From the NCBI GenBank assembly GCA_013399855.1, contig VXAY01004102.1, forward strand, positions 930,594 through 994,593: a DNA stretch of 64,000 nucleotides, written 5' to 3'. Positions 59,901 to 64,000 of this stretch are shown here, in pieces. Numbering within the stretch: position 1 is the stretch's first letter; every line of letters begins with the position of its first letter. Origin of the DNA: Oxyruncus cristatus. Its lineage: Eukaryota; Chordata; Aves; Passeriformes; Cotingidae. A program made the translations under genes and the position numbers. Under the pieces are notes generated by a model. The model made no database searches, had not been told where the DNA came from, and was given only the letters and a program-made list of their open reading frames with translations.

Positions 59901-61736
59901 CTCACAGCTCCTTGCATCAGTTAACACTTCCTTTAAAAATAGGATGCTACCTAGAGTTTAAATAGCCTTCGAATAAGCAGCACATTTCTACACAAAGACT
60001 GCAAATCAAGGGCCATTTAGTCAAGATATTTCCCAAAGTACTTAGTAGTTTAAACCAGTGTAATCAAAAGTAAGAGGTGCAACTCCACAGGTTTTAGAAT
60101 TACTGATGTTATTACATGGTGCTCTTAATGTTGGAAAACTGTGGCAATATGAAATGCTGAAATATTTGGAGAACACGGTTTTCTTTTAAATTAACAAAAA
60201 CCTCAGCTACCTTGTTAAATTGAGACATTTAAGAGGGAAAGTGTGGGAAAAGGAAACCAAAATACTTTACCTGTTCTTTTCTTTCTCTCCCCATTGATCA
60301 ACACTGACTGAAAGTTAAGTGCTCTTGAGAAACAATAGATAGACAGACATCTGATCAACTTTGAAGCTCTGATGGTGTGGTTACACAAGAATTTACAGGT
60401 TTGATTACACAGGTTTTATAAAAGGTTTAAGTTGCACTCGTCAGTGCAATGGCATATCACGAAAGAAAAACATCAGGCACAAAGCAAGGTGCAGTATATC
60501 ACACCTGAACCTAAATGTTGATGTGGATAGGAATCATCAGAACTCCTGGGGCAGGTGTCAATCGTGCTTTGTTGCTGGGAGGATAAAAATGATGCTTTGG
60601 GATATATACTGCTCCTTCCAAAGAGAAAGAAAACAATCAAATGTTCTTGGTTCTTCCCTCAAGGAATAGAATAAATGATTAAGAACTGGTGTCAGACAGC
60701 ATTAAAGAGCTCAATAAATATCCAAGAAGATCATCCAGCCAGAATGATTTGAGAAGGAACATTTAAATTTAGTTTTCAGGTAAACACTTATTTCACCTTC
60801 CTCTTTTGATATGAGAGAATCTTAAAACACCATTATCTGCAAACCTTAGCCAAGTTGTTTTCTACTTAAATAAATGTAAGGGAAAGACCACCCCTGACTT
60901 TCTTCTGCAAGGACTTATTTATACTTCAACTGCAAAAAAAAATTTAAAAAATCAGAGATACTTCCTATCCCATCTGTCACTGATTCTCCATCATCTGTTT
61001 ATTATGCATTAATTATTTCAACCTAAAGGACATATCACATTTTTAACTACTGTAACAGATACAGTCCTGCCTCAGGAACTGCATGAACTAAAGGAAATTG
61101 CAGGAATTATACAATCTTCCAGAAGTCCTGAGAAATGTCATGTTTCTGAAGCACATCTCAGAGATTTTTTCATAAGTAGAGGGAAAACTATCCATCTGCT
61201 TGGAGAAGCAGGACACCACTAGTCTGAATCACACGAGTTAACATATTCGGTGTGATTTAATTCTAGTCCCTAGCCATGCCCCCTTTCCTTCTTACTTTCT
61301 CCAAGAAAAGGTTCACACAATAGTGTGCTTCAGTGGAAGTCAAAAGAAGTTCACGGAAATTTACAGTGGACACTTCAAAAGATGAACTTGAAACACAAGC
61401 CATAACCAGGGCTATCTTATTTCATGAATGCCAAGACCAGATAAAGAAAGTTCTTTTTACCTCTTCAAATGAACAACATGTAGTGTAAACTAGCACATCA
61501 AACAGATGCAAGTATGAAGCAGATTTTGAGAGAGACATGTCTGCTTGATGCAGTTCTGAATACATTTGTTGATTTAAAACTCACTATCATAAAAAATCAA
61601 CCACTCCCTCAGAAATACTTATGATTCTTACATATTGCTTTGTGTTCTTTTTATTACCTCTATTATCTTGTTTTGAGAAAAGCTATATTGCATATGTTTT
61701 CAATTCTCTGGAGTTTACATAACGACCATACTATAC

Positions 61737-61900
61737 CTTAAATGTATCTTCACTGCTGGGATTAAACAGCTGGTGTTTCCCAGATCCCAAAATAATAGGA
61801 CCAGAAGCTTTGTTCTCTCCATAAGCGTAAAGGGATACTGTTGCTGTTGTGCCAGCTGTTTCTAAATCCCCAGTGACTACAGTAATCTTCCAGTCTCCTT
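61737..61900 (-). CDS. Multi-PLAT protein, exon 1 of window: PLAT A, N-terminal half
   Basis: The exon reads from the 3' side of a split Glu codon (two bases here) through residues 1-55 and ends exactly on a Lys codon. The acceptor is a pyrimidine-rich tract ending TTTACAG, and the donor is AAG followed by GTATAG. The translation opens with the PLAT first-strand pattern DWKITVVTGD, followed by the loop AGTTATV and strand SLYAYGE, and ends SSEDTFK, the point where PLAT-repeat exons usually break. PLAT domains are about 110-120-residue beta-sandwiches that bind membranes or protein partners, often with Ca2+. The next coding exon, 11.7 kb downstream, continues in phase 0. The preceding exon must end in phase 1 and lies outside the window. 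The open frame runs a few codons past both splice sites, so the ORF alone overstates the exon. Confidence 0.95.
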
Positions 61901-64000
61901 CTGTAAAGTAAAACATAAAATCAAAGTGATTGTATAACTGTTACCTATATGTAGCAATTTACTTCAAAGATATAAACAAAAGCATAGTTTGGCCCAAGGA
62001 CCATGACTAAAATGTGCCTAAAAGGCGATGAGGAAGAGGCAACAGAAGATTGGCTAAATACTACACCATTCAAACTCATCTTAAGCAAGTTGTGGATCAA
62101 GGATCTAGGACTGCAGTGTCCTAAAGCTGGAAGTACGAACACGGAGCTCAGTGAAATAACCCTGTTGGTCAACATGGAAGAAGACCAACGTCCAGAATAT
62201 CAAATATCAAACCATCCCAATTAAGTGCAATTTCCTCTCATTTTATGTTGATGTGACACACCAACAGAGCTCCATTTGCATGGATGGAGGCATGACATTG
62301 AAATCAGCATGAAAAAAAATGAGATTTTGTACAATATTCTGAAGACAAGGACACATCAGAAAATCATTTTATATAAAGCTCCCTTGACACTAAAATGTCA
62401 TCTCTGCTCCCATACAATGTACACAAGTTATTTAAATATTCGAAAGCAGCTTAATAGAAATCTTATTTTAAAAAAAGAACAATTCATAATTGTAAAATGC
62501 ATTTCTGCATCTGAAAAGCTGGGATTGCATGCTTCTCCACACCTCATTGATTGCAGCTTTTGTCTGTGTGAAACAAGTTCCACTTAGCAACTTAAATTCC
62601 TTCTGTGCAAGGCAAACAACAAATGAAATACTAGCCCACAGTCATCTTATAAATAAATGCCATAGCATACACTGCAGTTTTATTAATAGAAAGCTGTCTG
62701 GTAATGCCTTCCTGATTTAAATCTGTTGTCTGACAGAAACATTTGTCTTGGGTCAGCCCCATTATCCCTCAGTAATTTGCCCTGCAAAGATTGAACTGGA
62801 CCAGGAAGTTTGATCTCCTGTTTTCCAAGTTTTTTGAGGTCTGACCAATGCCTGGTTTTGGAAGGTGGTGGATTTTTAAGTACACACAAATACACGTCTG
62901 AGAATTCGGAAAGCAGCTGCAGCTTGTTTGGTCTGACCAGTCAAACTTGGCCAGCTGGTTGAGGGAAGGAATTCTCCCCCTGTAATCTGCTCTAATGAGA
63001 CCCCATTTGAGTACTGCAACCAGCTCTGGGGCCCCAAACATAAGAAGGATGTGACCTGTTGAAACAGTTCCAGAGAAGGGCCATGAAAATGATCAGGAGG
63101 CCGGAGGACCTCTCCCAGGAAGGTTGTTCAGCTTGGAGAAGGTTCCAGGCAGAGCTTATTGCAGCCTTTCACTATATTAAAAGAACTTAAAAGGAAAGCA
63201 AAGAGTTTTTACAGGGACATATAGTGATATGACAAGGGAGAGTGGTTTTAAACTGAAAGAGAGTAGGTTTAGATAAGACATAAAGAAGAAATATTTTTAC
63301 TACAGGGATGGTCAGATACTGGAACAAGTTGCCCAAAGAAGTTGTGGATGCCCCTTCTCTGGAAGTGTCAGGTTGGATTGGGGTTTTGAGCAACCTGGTT
63401 TAGCAGAAGATGTCCTTTTCCATGTCAGAGGGGTGTACTAGATATCTTTAAAGACCTCTTCCAACGCAAACTCTTCTACAGTTCCATAAAGGAAGTGAAC
63501 CATCCAATTTCTGCTAAAAGTTGTCAGACTCCAGCTTGTCAGAAATTCTTCTGTGCCTTTGAAAATCCAAATCCTCACACCTTTATCTGTAGACCCTCTT
63601 TCTTGAAAAAAGAACCATAGTGCCAGACAACAAAAGGATAAACATCAATTAGAAGAGTGAAAAGCCTCTATACACTGAAATTGGAAACATACAGCATAAG
63701 GCAAAGGCTTCCCACCCCGTAGAAGAAGAGGTTATTTACAAAAAAGTCAACCTCTTCCATTTTCAAACAACATAATATTAATTCCTTAAAGGCAAAGTTC
63801 CTTCGGACAATTTGGCTGGAAAATAAGGACAATTCCATTACAAAGGCTTATGAAGGGTGGTGCAGACAAAGGGTAAAATATGACCCACTACTGTGCCTAA
63901 AAAATCAAAAATCCGTCAGAAACAAAGATTCATTTCAAAGCAGGCAAATTGATTAATTTTGTCTGATTAATTGTGCCTCGAGTGTTTTTGATGGCCATTT
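61901..64000 (-). other. Intron upstream of exon 1 (partial)
   Basis: The sequence up to the window edge is intron, because exon 1 opens on a split codon. It contains one CR1 fragment at about 62930-63490. The exon ending in phase 1 that should precede exon 1 was not found here and presumably lies beyond 64000. Confidence 0.75.
62930..63490 (+). mobile_element. CR1 LINE, 3' fragment (opposite to the gene)
   Basis: This is the one CR1 in plus orientation. It begins CAAACTTGGCCAGCTGGTTG and passes GAGTACTGCAACCAGCTCTG, GGGATGGTCAGATACTGGAA and CAAGTTGCCCAAAGAAGTTG, ending CCTCTTCCAACGCAAACTCT near the CR1 3' terminus. It covers the ORF2 C-terminal region and 3' UTR in about 560 bp, with several stops and frameshifts. 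Confidence 0.87.

Larger units (their letters stand above)
50049..61736 (-). other. Intron 1
   Basis: 11.7-kb intron that splits PLAT A in phase 0. It holds a short duplication with an undetermined base (50752-50916), a nested CR1 pair (52158-53295), an (AAAAC)n repeat and (TA)n repeats near 56.9 kb. The last 4 kb show no repeat or exon that I recognise. Confidence 0.75.

Noticed and set aside
1..64000. Bacterial-type systems, CRISPR arrays, tRNA or rRNA genes
   Set aside because: No spaced direct-repeat array, tRNA cloverleaf with A/B boxes or rRNA segment was seen; the sequence is intron-dominated vertebrate DNA.

Overview
The window looks like vertebrate nuclear DNA, most probably from a bird. 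It is AT-rich, intron-dominated and has no bacterial gene organisation. Its recognisable mobile DNA is CR1 LINE fragments plus one endogenous-retrovirus solo LTR with a 6-bp target duplication, which is the usual avian repertoire. Turtle or crocodilian DNA also carries CR1 and is not formally excluded.

The only protein-coding gene I can support is on the minus strand and runs through the whole window. Fifteen consecutive internal exons lie at 61900-61737, 50048-49823, 39655-39501, 38908-38830, 35764-35683, 31558-31503, 25290-25121, 18773-18554, 16598-16444, 14062-13849, 12521-12334, 10492-10282, 5134-4983, 2258-2180 and 623-492. All have AG acceptors and GT donors and all 14 junctions agree in phase. 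Together they give 2283 coding bases with no stop, about 761 residues. Neither the start codon, the first exon, the stop codon nor the 3' UTR is in the window. Residue numbers in the entries count from the split codon that opens the first exon.

The protein segment is six tandem PLAT/LH2 (lipoxygenase-homology) beta-sandwich domains, called A to F here. Each domain is a symmetric phase 1-1 cassette: one exon for the N-terminal half, a phase-0 intron, then the C-terminal half in one exon (A, C, D, E), two (F) or three (B). A, B and D keep the usual PLAT loop motifs; C, E and F have lost many of them. The architecture is that of LOXHD1-class multi-PLAT proteins. The sequence does not match LOXHD1 as I remember it, and a long PLAT-bearing RP1 (oxygen-regulated protein 1) transcript or a LOXHD1-like paralogue seems at least as likely. 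I therefore leave the gene symbol blank.

The rest is intron. It holds CR1 copies at 11.6, 19.2, 33.3-35.3, 52.2-53.3 (one nested in another) and 62.9-63.5 kb, a solo LTR at 15563-15986 in the same orientation as the gene, several simple repeats, three unclassified GC-richer blocks (17.2-17.8, 36.4-36.9 and 45.9-47.0 kb) and a short duplication around an undetermined base at 50834. I see no RNA gene, no CRISPR array and no second protein-coding gene. Short open frames in the introns are chance or repeat-derived.
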